Assembly: GCA_963726715.1 (NCBI GenBank)
Contig: CAVSDF010000005.1
Span: forward strand, 547,121 to 611,120
From: CAVSDF01 sp963726715
GTDB lineage: Bacteria; Bacteroidota; Rhodothermia; Rhodothermales; BA12
Direction: 5' to 3'
Length of the DNA stretch: 64,000 nt
In this document: positions 20,646-29,670 of the stretch, piece by piece
How the letters are laid out: every line of letters starts with the position of its first letter
Numbering within the stretch: position 1 is the stretch's first letter
Made by a program: the position numbers and the translations under genes
The notes under the pieces: generated by a model
The model's input: only the letters and a program-made list of their open reading frames with translations
What the model was told of the DNA's origin: nothing
The model's database searches: none

Positions 20646-23600
20646 ATGACCGGTCCCGTCGTTTTGCCCCCACCGATTGGCCTGCGCCTGCGCGCCGGGC
20701 GTGCGCGGCGGCGTGGCGCGGCGGTGCGGCGGTGCCTGGGCGCGTTCGTGCTCCTTGCGGCGGCGGCGCTGGCCGTCGCACCGGCGGCGATGGCGCAGTA
20801 CGGCTACCACTTCGGGCGCAACAAGGTGGCCTACGAGCGCTTCCGGTGGCACCGGTTGCGGACGGAGCACTTCGACATCTACCACTACCCCGAGGCGCGG
20901 GCACTCGCCGAGATGGGCGCGGCGATGGCCGAGGAGCAGGTCGACGAGCTCGAAAACCGCTTCGGAACGTCGCTCGGCGGGCGCACGCCGCTCATCTTCT
21001 ACTCGTCGAACATCCACTTCAAGCAGACGAACACCACGCCGGGCTTCATCCCCGACGGCGTCGGCGGGTTCTTCGAGTTCCTGAAGGGGCGCGTCGTGCT
21101 CCCGGCCAACGGCAACCTGCACCAGCTTCCGGCGCGTCATCCGCCACGAACTCGTCCACGTGTTCACCTACGCCAAGCTGGCCCGCGTCTTCGCCGACCA
21201 CCGCGTGCCGCCCGACCGCTTCCTGCCGCTCTGGTTCACCGAGGGCCTCGCCGAGTACTGGAGCGGCCAGCGCGACTACCAGCACGAGATGATCCTGCGC
21301 GACGGCCTCACGTCGGGCTCGTTCGTGCCGCTCGAAAACCTCGACCGCATCGCGGGCACGTACCAGATGTACAAGGAGGGCGAGGCCATCTGCCACTTCA
21401 TCTCGGAGACGTACGGCGAGGAGAAGGTGCTCGACCTGATCGACAACGCGTGGCGCGACGTCGACTTCCGCCGCGTGATGGCCTACACGCTCGGCGAACG
21501 GTTCGAGACGATTTCGGAGCGCTTCACGGCGTGGACGAAGGGCGAGGTCTATCCGCGGTTGCAGAGTGCCGAACTGGCGACGCTCGTCGCCGAGGGCGTC
21601 GGCGTCGAGGGGTTTTCCGCCAAGCCGGTCGCGTGGACGCGCGCGGACGGGCAGCGCGAGGTCGTCTTCGTCGGCAACCGCTCCGGGTACTCGAACCTGT
21701 ACGTCGTCGATGTGGACTCGGCGTATGCGCCGCGCCGTGCCGCCCGCGTGCTCGTCAAGGGCGAGCGCAGCGACCGGTTCGAGGCGTTCCACCTGTTCGA
21801 GAGCGCGATGTCGGTGACGCGCGACGGGCGGCTCGCGTTCGTGACGAAGAGCGGCGAGACGGACGTGATCCACGTCTACGACCTCGCCCGCCGACGGATG
21901 CTCGCCACGTACCGCTTGCCCGATCTCGGTCGCTCTCTACTCGCCCGCGTGGTCGCCCGACGGCCAGAAGATCGTCGTCACCGGCATCGGACGCGACGGC
22001 TTCGCGGACCTGTTCGTCCTGACGCCGGGCGCCGTTGCGGAGGATGGCGAGGCGCCCGTCTCGGGCACCGCCGCGCGCGATGTCGCGCTCGACCGACTCA
22101 CCCACGACGCCTACGACGACCGCGACCCGGTGTGGACGCCCTCCGGCGATGCCGTCGTCTTCTCGTCGGACCGTGGCGCCGACGGGGCGCGCGGGCGCTA
22201 CACGCTCCACGCCTTCGACCTCGCCGCCGCGCGCCACGCGCCCGCTCACCGAGGGCCGGGTCATGGACCTCGCCCCCGCGATCTCGCCCGACGGCCGCAC
22301 CCTCGCCTTCGTCCGCGCCGCACAGGACAGCACCGGGCGCTACTCCGCGCAGGACCTCTGGACGCTGGATCTGGATGCGCGCGTGGCGCTGGACGACGGA
22401 CGACGGACGACGGACGACAGGGCTGGCGGCAGTGGTCCTGCGGCGATGGCTCAACCTGTCCGGTCTCCCGGACCGGACAGGTTGAGCCCGCCCGCCACCG
22501 CATCCCTCCCCCTCGCCCGGCCCCTCCTGCGGGTGACGGCGGCGGCGTCTGACCCGGAGTGGACCGCCGACGGCGCGCTGCTGTTCGGCTCGTTCGAGGG
22601 CTACCGGTTCACCGTGCGGGCGCTTCCGGATGCGCAGGCGCGCGTCGCGGCGGCGCGGGCAGCGGTGCCGGGCGGCGTGGCGGTTCGGAGCGTCGTGCTG
22701 CGCGAGCGGGCGCTCGGCGATGACGTGCGGATGGCCGATGGCGCGTCCGGAATGCCCGGAAGCTCGGGTGGCAGCCTTGCCGGGGCGCAGCCGGGGCCGT
22801 GGGCGTTCGCGCGCGTCGCGGGCGGCAGCGACTCGACGGCCCGGTCCATCCCCTACCGCCGCCGCTACTCGCTCGACGTCGCGCAGGGCGGGGTGAGCCA
22901 GAGCGCGCTCCTCGGCACGACCGGCGGCGCCCAGCTGCTCTTCTCCGACCTCCTCGGCGACGACCTCTGGTACGTCGCTCTCTACAACACGAGCGAAGGG
23001 CGCGGCACCTTCGTCGAGAACTTGAACATCGCCGTCACGCGCGTCGCAGCAGGGGCGCCGCGCGACGATCGGCTACGGCGGCTTCCGCTTCGCCGGCATC
23101 CGCTACGACCCGACCGACCCCGACGCCATCGGCGACTTCCCCTACGTCTACGAGACGCTCTGGGGCGCCAACGGCGGCGTCGCCTATCCGATCTCGATGT
23201 TCTCGCGCATCGAAGCCGGTGCCTCGCTCGCCTCGTCGACGAAGGATGTCATCGTCGAGGACGCGGCGCGGCGGACGCTGCTCTACAACTCGACCGTTTC
23301 GATCGTCCACGACAACGCGCTCTACGGCTACAACGGCCCCATCGAGGGCCTCCGCGCGGGCCTGACGCTCGGCTACACGAGCGACATCTCGCTGCGCGAG
23401 AACCTGACGTACTGGACGGCGAACGCCGACGTGCGCAAGTACTGGCGCCTCACCCGCAACGTGACCTTCGCGCAGTGGGGGACGGTGCGCGCCAACGTCG
23501 GCAACCGGGCGCGCTTCAACCTGCTCGGTGGCTCTTGGGACCTGCGCGGACAGCGCTTCCTCACCGTCCGCGGCTCCAAGATGTGGTTCACGTCCAACGA

Positions 23601-23898
23601 GTTGCGCCTTCCGATCCTCGTCGCCCCGTCGGCCTACGTGCCGGTTCTCGCGCCCTTCGGCATCGCCAACCTGCGCGGCGCGCTCTTCGCCGACGCCGCT
23701 CATGCGTGGAACCGCGGCTACTTCGACGAGGAGCCGTCGCTCAAGACCGGCACCACGCTCGGCGCCCTCGGCGCGGGCCTTCGGATGAACCTCTTCGGCG
23801 CCATCGTCCTCCGCTACGACATCGGCTACCGGTACAGCGACGGCTTCAAACGCCGCGACGGCACGTTCCGGCAGTTCTTCTTCGGCCTCGACTTCTGA
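20646..23898 (+). CDS. Envelope protein: HExxH peptidase domain, PD40 propeller and C-terminal barrel (four frameshifts)
   Basis: About 1,085 residues once frames are joined near 21135, 21935, 22245 and 23065. Order: a basic N-terminus and signal peptide (RRCLGAFVLLAAAALAVAPA ending AMAQ); a peptidase-MA-like domain with the zinc motif RHELVHVFTYAK and LWFTEGLAEYWSG; TolB/PD40 propeller repeats (AWSPDGQKIVVTG, PVWTPSGDAVVFSSD, AISPDGRTLAFVR, PEWTADGALLFGS); then an outer-membrane barrel (FRFAGIRYDPTDPDAIGDFP to TFRQFFFGLDF with terminal Phe). It is probably a surface or periplasmic peptidase anchored by its own barrel. A repeat lies inside the propeller-to-barrel linker at 22391-22487 and is read through without a stop. 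It leads a cluster with the two following genes. Confidence 0.75.
22391..22487. repeat. GGACGAC tandem repeat plus PAL1-like palindrome inside a coding region
   Basis: Four perfect copies of the 7-mer GGACGAC (22391-22418) are followed, 30 nt on, by a palindrome with 17-bp arms, GCTCAACCTGTCCGGTC and its complement (22449-22487), around TCCCG. The reading frame of the host gene stays open through it, coding for a Gly/Pro/Ser-rich insert. Confidence 0.8.
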
Positions 23899-23900
23899 CG

Positions 23901-25095
23901 ATGCGCCGACCCCTGCTTCTCGCCCGATCGCTTCCACTCGCCGCCGCCGTCCTCGTCGGTGTCGGCGCGTCCGGGTGCGCGTCGCTGCGCGTCGATCTGC
24001 CGCCGGACCTGCCTGTGGCGTCTGTGACCGCGCCCGCGGCGCCGCTCGTGCAGGCGTGGAAGGTGAACATCGAGGCGGGCACGGGCACCGAGGCCCTCTT
24101 CGTGGCCGGGCGCTACGTGCTCGTCGGCACGCGCAAGGGCACGCTCGTCGTCGTCGATGCGGAGCGCGGCAAGCTCGCCGGGCAGACCGAGATCGGCGCG
24201 AGCAGCGACGCCGCGCCGCTGCGAGTCGGGGATGTCGTCTGGGCGACTGCGGAGCGCGGGCGCTACGGCCTCGTCCGCTACGACGTGGCGCGCGGCGCGC
24301 GGGCGTCGCGGTCGATGCCGCGCGAGAGCGTCCGCGCCCCTTTGCTGCGCACCGGCGACCTCGTCGTCGCCGCCGGACGTGGCCGCGTGGTTGCCTTCGA
24401 CGCCGCGACCGGCGACGAACGGTGGACGCGAACCCTCGGCAGCGACTTCACCCGCAGCGCCCCCGTGGCCGTCGGCGATTCGGGCGAGGACGCCGAACCC
24501 GGCATCGTGACGGTCGATGTGCAGGGCCACGCCGCCCGCCTCGACCGGCAGACCGGCGCCGTCCGCTGGCGCGCCCAGACTTCGCCCGCGACCGAAACGC
24601 CCCTCGTTCTCGCGCGCGGCGGACGGGCCGCCCTCGTGGTCGTCCCGACGACCCGCGGCCGCCTCGTCGCCCTCGACGCCGCGACCGGGCGGGCCGCGTG
24701 GACGCTCGTGCTCCCCGACACCACGGTCCGCTTCAGCGCCCCCGCCCGCATCGACGGCGACTTTGTCGTCGGCGCCACCGACGGACGCGTGCGGCGCGTC
24801 GATGGTGCGACGGGCGCAGTCGTCTGGGCGCACGATGTGGGCAGCGTGGTCAGCGCGGCGCCGCTCGTGGCTGCGGCGCACGGCCTCACGTACGTCGGCA
24901 CGCACGGGCGGCGGCTCGTCGCCCTCCGCCTCGCCGACGGCGATGACCGTGTGGGAGGGCAACACCGGTGGACGCGTCAAGACCGCGCCGGTCGTCGCCG
25001 GAACGTGCGTCGTCGTCGTCGCCGAACCCCGCAGCGCGCTCTGCTTCCGCGCCGCCGCGCCCCCGTCTCCCCTCGCCGATGCCGACCGCCGCTGA
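23901..25095 (+). CDS. PQQ-type beta-propeller lipoprotein, BamB-like (one frameshift)
   Basis: About 397 residues. The signal peptide MRRPLLLARSLPLAAAVLVG leads to lipobox GASGC, so an outer- or inner-membrane lipoprotein is expected. The rest is a propeller of PQQ/WD-like blades: GRYVLVGTRKGTLVVVDAER, RVVAFDAATGDERWTRTLGS, LVALDAATGRAAWTLVLPD, VRRVDGATGAVVWAHDVGS. The spacing resembles BamB of the barrel-assembly complex, which fits the barrel-encoding gene 3 nt upstream. One frame change near 24945 leads to TVWEGNTGGRVKTAPVVAGT and a stop at 25095. A role in folding the neighbouring barrel protein is inference; enzymatic PQQ binding is unlikely because no catalytic site is seen. Confidence 0.8.
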
Positions 25096-25723
25096 CCGTT
25101 TCCGCACGATGGCGCGAGTCGTCGTTCTCGCCGCCGTCCTCGCCGCGCCCGGCGTGGCGGCAGGGCAGGGCACCGCGCCCGGCTCCGACGCGCGCTCGTC
25201 GTCGTCCGTCCGTCGTCCGTCGTCCGACAGCCTCGTCGTCTACCGGATCGAGAGCCAGCCCTTCGGCGCGTCGGTGCGGCTCGAAACACCCGGCGGAACG
25301 GTGCGCGAGATCGGGACGACCCCGCTCGACCTTCGCCTCGACGCCCCGCTCGACGGCATCCTCGTCGTCTCGCGCGGCGGCTACGGCGAGGCGCGCATCG
25401 TGCCCGGACGCGACGCCCGCAACCTGCACCGCGTCGTCCTCGCGCCGACCGGCGGCACGTCAGAAGCGCCCGTCCTCCGCGTCCGCGCCCAACCGGCGAC
25501 GTGGTGGATCGACGCGCTCGCGTTCGGCGTCGCGGCGGCGGGCACCGTCGTCGCCATCGACCAGAAGACGCGCGCGGACCGCCTCTACGCCGACTACCGC
25601 GTCAGCGGCGACCCCGATCTGCGCCCGCCGATGAAGCGCTACGACACCCGCGCCGCCGTGGGCCTCTCGGCCGCCACGGCCGGCCTCGCCGTCTTCACCA
25701 TCCGCCTTGCCCGCCGCCGGTGA
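25079..25723 (+). CDS. PEGA-domain secreted/membrane protein
   Basis: 214 residues. ATG 25079 overlaps the previous gene by 17 nt; ATG 25109 (MARVVVLAAVLAAPGVAAGQ) would start exactly at the signal peptide. A PEGA domain covers about residues 55-120 (VYRIESQPFGASVRLETPGG; GTTPLDLRLDAPLDGILVVS). Two hydrophobic segments follow (WWIDALAFGVAAAGTVVAID and AAVGLSAATAGLAVFTIRLA), suggesting C-terminal membrane anchoring. Between signal and PEGA lies a Ser/Arg stretch encoded by the intergenic 7-mer repeat GTCGTCC (25197-25228). PEGA domains are thought to bind cell-wall or surface glycans. It is the third gene of the envelope cluster; function is otherwise unknown. Confidence 0.75.
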   Translation: MPTAADRFRTMARVVVLAAVLAAPGVAAGQGTAPGSDARSSSSVRRPSSDSLVVYRIESQPFGASVRLETPGGTVREIGTTPLDLRLDAPLDGILVVSRGGYGEARIVPGRDARNLHRVVLAPTGGTSEAPVLRVRAQPATWWIDALAFGVAAAGTVVAIDQKTRADRLYADYRVSGDPDLRPPMKRYDTRAAVGLSAATAGLAVFTIRLARRR

Positions 25724-25951
25724 GGGAGCACATTGTGGAACGAGCTGCCGACCTTCATGCGGGCGCTTGACGCGGACGACTGGTCCCCTCGTACCGGACG
25801 AAGTGGCTGACCGGCTACGGATCGGAGTGAGACGCCGAGTGGGACTATCACCCTCCGTTTCCGCGAGTGTGGATCAGAGAGGCTTGGTACTGCCTATTTC
25901 CCCGGTGCTCTGGTTTCGGATGTCAAGTCACCATTTCGGCCGCCTGAAGGC
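25724..25951 (+). other. Gap with a possible gene remnant
   Basis: No intact gene. The base composition is lower in GC than the flanks. Two short stretches look protein-like on the plus strand but are in different frames or broken by stops: WNELPTFMRALDADDWSPRT (from 25736) and, after a TGA, DAEWDYHPPFPRVWIREAWY (25833-25892). They may be fragments of one decayed gene. I cannot name it. Confidence 0.35.
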
Positions 25952-27836
25952 TCACGCCGCCTCGCCGTCTGCCACAGCCTCCGCGCCCCCGCCGTCCACG
26001 CCGCCGCGGAGGTGGGCGATGACCTTGCGGGCGGCGGCCTTGCCTGCGATCCCGGCGAGCGCCTCCTCACTGGCGAGCGAGATGCGCTTCATCGAGCCGA
26101 ACGCGGTCAGGAGCTTCTGCGCCGTTGCGGGGCCGATGCCGGGCACGTCGGTGAGCTCGACCTGGAGCGTGGTGAGCTGGCGCTGCTTGCGCTGGAAGGT
26201 GACGGCGAAGCGGTGCGCCTCGTTGCGGACGCGCTGCACGAGGTGCAGGCTCGACGAGGTGCGCGGAATCAGCACGCTCTCGCTGTCGCCGGGGAAGAAG
26301 ATCTCCTCCAGTCGTTTCGCGAGTCCCACGACCGGAAACTTGCCGTACACGCCCGCCTCCTTGAGCGCCGCCACCGCCGACGAGAGTTGCCCCTTGCCGC
26401 CGTCGATGATGACGAGGTCCGGCCAGGGGCCGTTCTCCTCCAGCAGACGTGCGTAGCGCCGCTGGACGATCTCGCGCATCGAGGCGAAGTCGTCGATCTG
26501 TCCGGATTCCAGCGATTTCACCTTGAAATGCCGGTAGTCCGACTTGCGCGGCACGCCGTCCTCGAAAACGACGCAGCTCGCCACGGTGCCGGTCCCGCTC
26601 AGGTGCGAGATGTCGAAGCACTCGATGCGGCGCGGCGGGCGCGGGAGGCGCAGGTCGCGTCTGCAGGCTCTCGACGGATTTGGGGATGCGCCCGGCGGAC
26701 TGCTCCGCGCGCTGCCGCTTCCACTCGCCGAGGATGAGTTCGGCGTTCGACTCGGCGAGGCGGATGAAGCTCGCCTTGTCGCCCCGCTCGGGCACGCGGA
26801 GCGTCACCTTTTTGCCCCGCAGCTCGCGCAGGAACGCGACGACGACATCCGAATCTTCCGGCGCGAGCGAGCAGAGCACTTCGGCGGGGAAGAAGTTGGC
26901 CTCGGTGTAGTGCTGTTCGAGGAGCGTCTGCATGAGCGCGGCGTCGGTCTCGGTCTCGACGCGCCGCATGACGCGGTGGTGGCGCCCGAGGACCTTGCCC
27001 TCGCGGATCTTGAAGAGCACGCCGACGGCCACGTCGTTCTCGCGGTCGACGCAGAGGGCGAAGATGTCGCGGTCGGCGAGGTCCGTGTTGTCCATCTTCT
27101 GGCGCTCGGCGTAGCGGTCGAGCGCGCGGAGCTGGTCGCGGCGCTGCCCGGCCTCCTCGAAGCGGTGCGCGGTGGCGAGGCGCTTCATGTCGTCCTCGAT
27201 CAGCGTCCGCAGCTCGCGCGTGTGGCCGTTGAGGAGCGTCGCGATGCGGCGGATCGTCTCGTTGTACGCCTCTTCCGATTGCAGCCCGATGCACGGCGCC
27301 GCGCACCGCTGGATGTGGAACTCGAGGCACGACTGAAACTTCCCCGCTGCGATGGCCGGTTCGCTCAGGTGGAGCGAGCACGTCCGCAGCTTGAACAGGC
27401 TCCGGATGGCCTCGAGCACCTGGTGCATCGCTTTGACATCGGTGTAGGGGCCGAAGTACTGGCTGCCGTCGCGGCGCACGTGGCGGGTCGGGAAGACGCG
27501 CGGGAAGCGCTCGTTGGTGATGACGATGTACGGGTAGGTCTTGTCGTCTTTCAGGTTGACATTGTATCGGGGCTTGATCTGCTTGATGAGATTGTTCTCG
27601 AGCAGCAGCGCCTCCGCCTCGGTGTCGGTGACGATGATCTCGATGTCGGCGATCTTCGCCACGAGCGCTTGCAGGCGCTTGTCGCGCGGACGCGATTCCT
27701 GGAAGTACGACCGCACGCGCGAGCGCAGGTTCTTGGCCTTGCCGACGTAGATGACGGTGCCGTCGGCGTCCTTGTGCTGGTAGACGCCGGGCCGCGTGGG
27801 CAGGTTGGAGAGGACGAAGGTCAGATGATCGGTCAC
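25952..27836 (-). CDS. uvrC: Excinuclease ABC subunit UvrC (one frameshift)
   Basis: Dual-incision nuclease of nucleotide excision repair; works with UvrA and UvrB, which are not in the window. From GTG 27836 (MTDHLTFVLSNLPTRPGVYQ) there is the GIY-YIG nuclease (PGVYQHKDADGTVIYVGKAK; YF...GPYTD), the UVR motif (DDMKRLATAHRFEEAGQRRD), the RNase H-like 5' nuclease (FDISHLSGTGTVASCVVFED; DLVIIDGGKGQLSSA), and the C-terminal helix-hairpin-helix pair (LTDVPGIGPATAQKLLTAFG). The frame changes once near 26655, just before the second nuclease. Total length is about 627 residues, as expected. All catalytic parts are conserved, so a sequence error is likely. Confidence 0.95.
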
Positions 27837-27938
27837 AGCATCGGGCGTTTGGGACCGCGAACGTTGCGGTGCGGGGCGGGATTCGGGGCGTGGGTCGTGG
27901 ATGGGCACGGGCGGCGTGCAGGTGCAGGGCGGCGGTTC

Positions 27939-28022
27939 TCCCTCCGGCCTATCGGCCACCTCCCCCACGCGTGGGGGAGGACCGCCGCGGAGCGCGTGCA
28001 GCGCGCAGCGGCAGGAGGGGGC
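27939..28022 (+). repeat. MITE-like repeat REP2, short form
   Basis: It runs CCCTCCGGCC...CACCTCCCCC-acgc-GTGGGGGAGGACCGCC...CGCAGCGGCAGGAGGGGG. Further copies lie at 44151-44260 (same orientation), 60637-60725 (same) and 36935-37044 (inverted). Confidence 0.8.
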
Positions 28023-28084
28023 AGGGCGGTCCGGTCACCGGGGCACGATGCTTGCACCATCTTCCACCGTTCCGCCGCCCGCCC

Positions 28085-29209
28085 ATGCCCCGCCTCCTCG
28101 CCGCCACCGCGCTCCTCGTCGCCCTCGGCTCGTGCGCCGCGACGGCTCCGCGCGCAGACGCACCGCCCGCGCGCCTCGCGCTCTACGGCTACCACGCGTG
28201 GTGGATGGGCGACGCGTGGCGCGCGTCGGCGCCGCATCTCGACGGCCTCTACTACTTCGAACTTCGCATCGACTCCGCCGGACGCGTCTCCGAGACGCCG
28301 GGCGCCACGCTCTCGTGGCGCGCTTTCGCCGCCGACGCCCGCCGCGCCGGTCTCGCCGCCTCGCCGACCGTCACGCTCTTCGACGCCCGCACGTTCGAGA
28401 ACCTGTTCAGCGCGCCGGACGTCCGCGCGCGGCTCGTCGACACCATCGCCCGCACCGTCGAGCGCGAGGGCGGGGCGGGGGCCAACCTCGACGTCGAACT
28501 CTTCGAGGCCGTCACGCCTGCGGCGCGCAACGGGTACGCGGCGTTCGTCGAGGCCCTCGCGGCACGGCTGGGCCGGTCGAAGCGGTTGACGGTCTTCCTG
28601 CCTGCCTTCGACCCCGACGACTCGTTCGACGAGGCCCGCATCGCCCGCGCTGCGACGGCGGTGATCGTGCAGGGCTACGATTTGCACTGGGCGACCGGTC
28701 CGAACGCGGGCGCCGTCGCCCCCGTGCGTGGCAACGGCGGCGTCAACTGGGAAGCGATCACGGCGCGCTACGATGTCCTCGGCGTGCCGCGTAACCGCCG
28801 GTTGATGGCGACGCCTCTCTACGGCATCGAGTGGCCGACCGAGACGGACCGCGCCGGAAGCCCGACGCGCGGCGCCGGACGCCCGATGACGCTCGCGCCT
28901 GTCGCCGCGGCCCGCCTGCCCGACATCCGCCTCGATGCCCGCACGCTTGCCGCCCGCTACGGCCTGCGCCGCGACGCCGACACCGGCACGCCGTATTACA
29001 TCGCCCGCGACACGAGCGGCATCCGGCAGGGCTGGTTCGAGGACGCCGCCAGCCTCGCCGACAAGGCTGCCTACGTCCGCCGCGCGGGCCTCGGCGGCCT
29101 CGTCTTCTTCCCGCTCGGCTACGACGACGCCGACCTCGTTCGCGCCGCCGCCGGTGCTGCCGCTGTGGTGCCCGTCCGCACCTCCGAACCGGGCCGCCGC
29201 CGCGGGTGA
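28085..29209 (+). CDS. Glycoside hydrolase family 18-like lipoprotein
   Basis: 374 residues. The signal peptide MPRLLAATALLVALGSCAAT carries lipobox ALGSC. The TIM-barrel features of GH18 follow: ALYGYHAWWMGDAWRASAPH and LYYFELRID near strand 1-2, the catalytic strand-4 segment GANLDVELFEA in place of the DxxDxE motif (only D-x-E is kept), VIVQGYDLHWATGPNAG, ATPLYGIEWPTE and VFFPLGYDDADLV near the end. The family includes chitinases and spore/cell-wall N-acetylglucosaminidases, and surface glycan cleavage is a reasonable guess. The first Asp of the catalytic motif is replaced (GAN), so activity is uncertain. It is a single gene with no obvious partner. Confidence 0.8.
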   Translation: MPRLLAATALLVALGSCAATAPRADAPPARLALYGYHAWWMGDAWRASAPHLDGLYYFELRIDSAGRVSETPGATLSWRAFAADARRAGLAASPTVTLFDARTFENLFSAPDVRARLVDTIARTVEREGGAGANLDVELFEAVTPAARNGYAAFVEALAARLGRSKRLTVFLPAFDPDDSFDEARIARAATAVIVQGYDLHWATGPNAGAVAPVRGNGGVNWEAITARYDVLGVPRNRRLMATPLYGIEWPTETDRAGSPTRGAGRPMTLAPVAAARLPDIRLDARTLAARYGLRRDADTGTPYYIARDTSGIRQGWFEDAASLADKAAYVRRAGLGGLVFFPLGYDDADLVRAAAGAAAVVPVRTSEPGRRRG

Positions 29210-29670
29210 TGTGGGGTGTTTCGAGGTCGGAACGTGCCACGAGGGGCGACGTGGGGCGTAGGGGCCGTTCGCGAACGCCCCCCACCGGGCGCCATCCCGC
29301 GTTCATCGTCCGGAGGTGACGGTGCTGACAGGTGCGCCATCGCGATCCAACGTCCACCGGCGATGTGGACGGTGCAGCGGTTCGATGGCCTCTGCCGCCC
29401 CCGCGACCCTGTCAGGGTCTCCCACTCGCTCTCCAAACCCGTCGTGCGGCTGCGGCACGGCGTGCGGTGGTGCATCCGTGGGGGGAATGTGACCGGTGGG
29501 TCAGTTTCTGACGGGGTCGTCTTCGTTTCTTCACGCATTCACGCGGGAGGCTCCGCAACCGGCTCTGGGAGCGTCCGTTGCGAAGCCGGTCGGCACGGCT
29601 CGTGCCGCCGGGATGCGCGCCGCGTCCCGCCCCTCGCGTCTCGTTGCAGCGCCCCAGTCCCCGCGTCCGA
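29210..29670. other. 461-nt gap with palindromes, no gene seen
   Basis: Holds a GTAGGGGCCGTTC/GAACGCCCC hairpin (29258-29282), a decayed PAL1 fragment CTGACAGGTGCG (29325-29336) and a 7-bp-arm palindrome GACCCTG-t-CAGGGTC (29405-29419). No open frame here has coding character. Confidence 0.55.

Noticed and set aside
22391..22418. CRISPR-like tandem repeats
   Set aside because: The 7-mers are directly adjacent without spacers. No repeat-spacer array or cas gene exists in the window.
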